This document shows, in pieces, positions 5,795 to 6,838 of a DNA stretch of 6,838 nt (its first letter is position 1; the number at the start of each line of letters is the position of its first letter). The stretch comes from Porticoccus sp965660005 (lineage in GTDB: Bacteria; Pseudomonadota; Gammaproteobacteria; Pseudomonadales; Porticoccaceae). The notes beneath the pieces were generated by a model that saw only the letters and a list, made by a program, of their open reading frames with translations, was not told the DNA's origin and made no database searches. The position numbers were made by a program, and so were the translations under genes. The DNA lies in NCBI RefSeq assembly GCF_965660005.1, contig NZ_CBFHYF010000063.1:1-6838 (forward strand). The letters run 5' to 3'.

Positions 5795-5795
5795 T
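5776..5795 (+). promoter_or_regulatory. shared operator-like motif, site 3 (monooxygenase)
   Basis: On the plus strand it reads ATGGCA, five bases (CTTTT), then TGTGTCAAT. This is the clearest dyad of the three sites: TGGCAC against GTGTCA with a 5-nt centre, one mismatch from a perfect inverted repeat. It covers the -35 box and most of the -35/-10 spacer of the monooxygenase promoter, a position typical of repression. Confidence 0.5.
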
Positions 5796-5813
5796 TTAAT
5801 CCGGATATGTCAA

Positions 5814-5949
5814 CTGAGTTGGTGAGAATCCATGGGTTGTTGATTTGTACGGAACTTTGCCCCACTGTTTGCACTGAAAATTGAACCGGCGGTTACGTCC
5901 TATCTACCTGACCGACCTGCAGATTTTCACCTCTGAACGGGTCAAGCCC
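5814..5949. other. intergenic stretch without recognisable gene
   Basis: Between the upstream TTGACA copy and the end of the lipoprotein gene, I see no supported ORF, RNA or repeat. The only structure is a small AACC-GGC-GGTT inverted repeat at 5884-5894, too short to call a terminator. A DUF3570 or ApbE gene might have been expected after a DUF4266 lipoprotein; neither is present. Confidence 0.5.
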
Positions 5950-6159
5950 TCATGCAAATGACAGTCGAAAATGGCTCAATATTCGGCGCAAATCAACAGA
6001 TGCCTCTTTGCTATTAAACATCTGTTGTCGAAAACGAGCCTCCATCGTGCTGGCTTGCCATTGCATCTCTTCTCTAGCCAGAATCCCTCTCTCCCAGGGC
6101 TCAACGGACTGGCATCCAGTCAGCGCAATTATTGACAAAACAAAAAGACTGTTTTTCAC
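5950..6159 (-). CDS. small DUF4266-type lipoprotein, atypical C-terminus
   Basis: Predicted lipoprotein of 69 aa. A short hydrophobic signal sequence ends in the lipobox LTGC (13-16), with Cys16 the lipidation site. QSVEPWERGILAREEM (17-32) matches the SVxPWERGxLAKPxM core of DUF4266, and FNSKEAS (48-54) matches its YxSKEA region. In that family the chain then normally ends in a Gly-rich, Cys-containing tail (..GCGCN). Here it runs VDLRRILSHFRLSFA instead, and no reading frame restores the usual tail. The GTG at 6159 is preferred over the TTG at 6174 because AGGAG lies 7 nt before it. That start is one base past the stop of the thioredoxin gene, so the two are probably translationally coupled. 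The family's function is not established; it is commonly found with thioredoxin, DUF3570 and ApbE genes. Confidence 0.72.
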   Translation of the reverse strand: MKNSLFVLSIIALTGCQSVEPWERGILAREEMQWQASTMEARFRQQMFNSKEASVDLRRILSHFRLSFA

Positions 6160-6160
6160 G

Positions 6161-6739
6161 TCAATTCTCCTCAATTAGTTTCAAGATTTGGTCACGCAGA
6201 ACTAGCCCGTCGCTTTTTTTGAACCCGGTATGGACCCACCGGACAGTCCCAGACCTGTGTATTAAATAGCCAGTGGGCATGCCCAACACACCGAAGTCAC
6301 GGGGGCTTGAAGCTTGATCATCGTGTAAGACCGTATATGAGACAGGCATCTCTTCGAGAAACCTTCGTGCATCAGCTATTTCCCTGTCTACCGAAATGGC
6401 AAAAACCTCAAAACCACGCGTATTGAATTCTCGATGCAAGGCTTCCAACTGGGGGAACGACAAACGGCAAGGACCACACCAAGACGCCCAAAAATCGACA
6501 TAAACGACCTTGCCGCGAAGGGAGGACAGACTTACCTCATTCGCTCCCATTATGTTTGACAGCGAAACTGAAGGCACTTCTTCGCCTATTCTCACTGCGC
6601 CTGTTGCCGCCGAGGCGACAACAAGCGACAGAGGCAACACAACAAAAACACGAATAAGGAAGCGCAGAACTATCAAGGGTCTCAATGGCAACTGCCACAA
6701 AGCAAGCTGTCTAACGTCTTGCACAGCTATCGCCCACAT
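6161..6739 (-). CDS. TlpA-like thioredoxin-fold protein, exported
   Basis: Thiol-disulfide reductase/oxidoreductase of the TlpA/ResA/AhpC-TSA type, 192 aa from the ATG at 6739. An N-terminal hydrophobic segment (about 21-43) with a plausible cleavage near ASA/ATG predicts export to the periplasm or membrane anchoring. The thioredoxin domain shows VGEEVP-like IGEEVPSVSL (51-60), VVYVDFWASWCGPC (78-91) with redox Cys88 and Cys91, and the cis-Pro in GMPTGYLI (153-160). The start is uncertain: the ATG leaves about 20 residues ahead of the hydrophobic core and has no strong ribosome binding site, so a TTG near 6685 could be used. Its last codons contain the ribosome binding site of the DUF4266 lipoprotein gene. 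In other bacteria such a pair accompanies DUF3570 and ApbE genes, suggesting an envelope redox role. Local base composition is visibly richer in A and T than the rest of the window. Confidence 0.85.
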   Translation of the reverse strand: MWAIAVQDVRQLALWQLPLRPLIVLRFLIRVFVVLPLSLVVASAATGAVRIGEEVPSVSLSNIMGANEVSLSSLRGKVVYVDFWASWCGPCRLSFPQLEALHREFNTRGFEVFAISVDREIADARRFLEEMPVSYTVLHDDQASSPRDFGVLGMPTGYLIHRSGTVRWVHTGFKKSDGLVLRDQILKLIEEN

Positions 6740-6838
6740 GCCTGCGACAGTGAATCTGTCTCAGGGCCGCAGTTCTGCTCCAAGCAACTCTCACTGCCCA
6801 AAGCACAACCAAAGGACTGCGCGCAGCTGGTTAATGCC
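6740..6838. other. right-edge sequence with dyad structure, no gene called
   Basis: On the minus strand a start-less frame stays open from the window edge to a TAG at 6727. Its translation (Cys/Ser-rich, about 37 residues) is unlike anything I know, so it is not called. The stretch also holds the inverted pairs CAGTGA/TCACTG, GACAG/CTGTC and GCAG-TT-CTGC. More upstream sequence would be needed to interpret it. Confidence 0.3.

Noticed and set aside
5884..5894. AACC-GGC-GGTT hairpin after the lipoprotein gene as a terminator.
   Set aside because: The arms are only 4 bp with a 3-nt loop and a poor T-tract, so chance is likely.
6709..6838. Possible integron attC site: GTCTAAC/GTTAGAC at 6709-6715, inverted repeats in between, and GGTTAATGCC at the right edge.
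   Set aside because: One core box fits (GTTAGAC on the minus strand), but the partner at the edge (CATTAAC) does not fit RYYYAAC. The L-box pairing is poor and the site would overlap the start of the thioredoxin gene. No second attC was seen downstream of the pair.
6727..6838. Open minus-strand frame from the window edge (Cys/Ser-rich, about 37 codons).
   Set aside because: It has no start in the window and no recognisable motif, and it is short enough to be open by chance.

Overview
The window reads as a piece of a moderately GC-rich proteobacterial chromosome. It is probably from a lipid-degrading, perhaps marine, gammaproteobacterium. That placement is inferred from the gene mix: a wax ester synthase/diacylglycerol acyltransferase (WS/DGAT), a dienoyl-CoA-isomerase-like crotonase, a two-domain DsbA/HCCA-isomerase-like protein, a long GST-like protein and a nitronate monooxygenase. 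No rRNA, tRNA, IS element or CRISPR array was seen.

Layout, left to right. (1) 1-593 (+): C-terminal part of a WS/DGAT ending in a Lys/Ala-rich tail encoded by an 18-bp tandem repeat. (2) 685-1497 (-): crotonase with the three acidic residues of ECH1-type dienoyl-CoA isomerases. (3) 1576-2843 (-): two-domain thioredoxin-fold protein split by a frameshift. (4) 2857-3447 (-): intact TetR/AcrR regulator, 13 nt upstream of gene 3 and probably co-transcribed with it. (5) 3525-4747 (+): GST-like protein of about 407 aa, divergent from tetR, split by a -1 frameshift at a heptamer that fits the slippery pattern C CCA AAC. (6) 4729-5727 (-): nitronate monooxygenase family flavoenzyme, overlapping gene 5 tail to tail by 19 bp. 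(7) 5950-6739 (-): a more AT-rich pair, a TlpA-like exported thioredoxin coupled to a small DUF4266-type lipoprotein whose usual Gly/Cys-rich end is missing.

The main unexpected signal is a motif, ATGGCA-N5-TGTG (extended TGTGTCRAT at two of three sites). It lies upstream of the crotonase (1522-1541), in the tetR/GST divergent spacer (3484-3502) and upstream of the monooxygenase (5776-5795). At two sites it lies between plausible -35 and -10 boxes, and at the third it overlaps a TATAAT box. It is an imperfect dyad, best at the monooxygenase. The simplest reading is one local regulon controlled by the TetR protein: acyl-CoA double-bond isomerisation, a flavin oxygenase and two glutathione/thioredoxin-fold proteins. 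The ligand and pathway are not visible in the sequence.

The two genes flanking tetR are both broken, each in the direction expected from one missing base. Either the cluster is decaying, or there are indel errors in the sequence, or (for the GST gene only) translation uses programmed -1 frameshifting. The sequence alone cannot decide between these.
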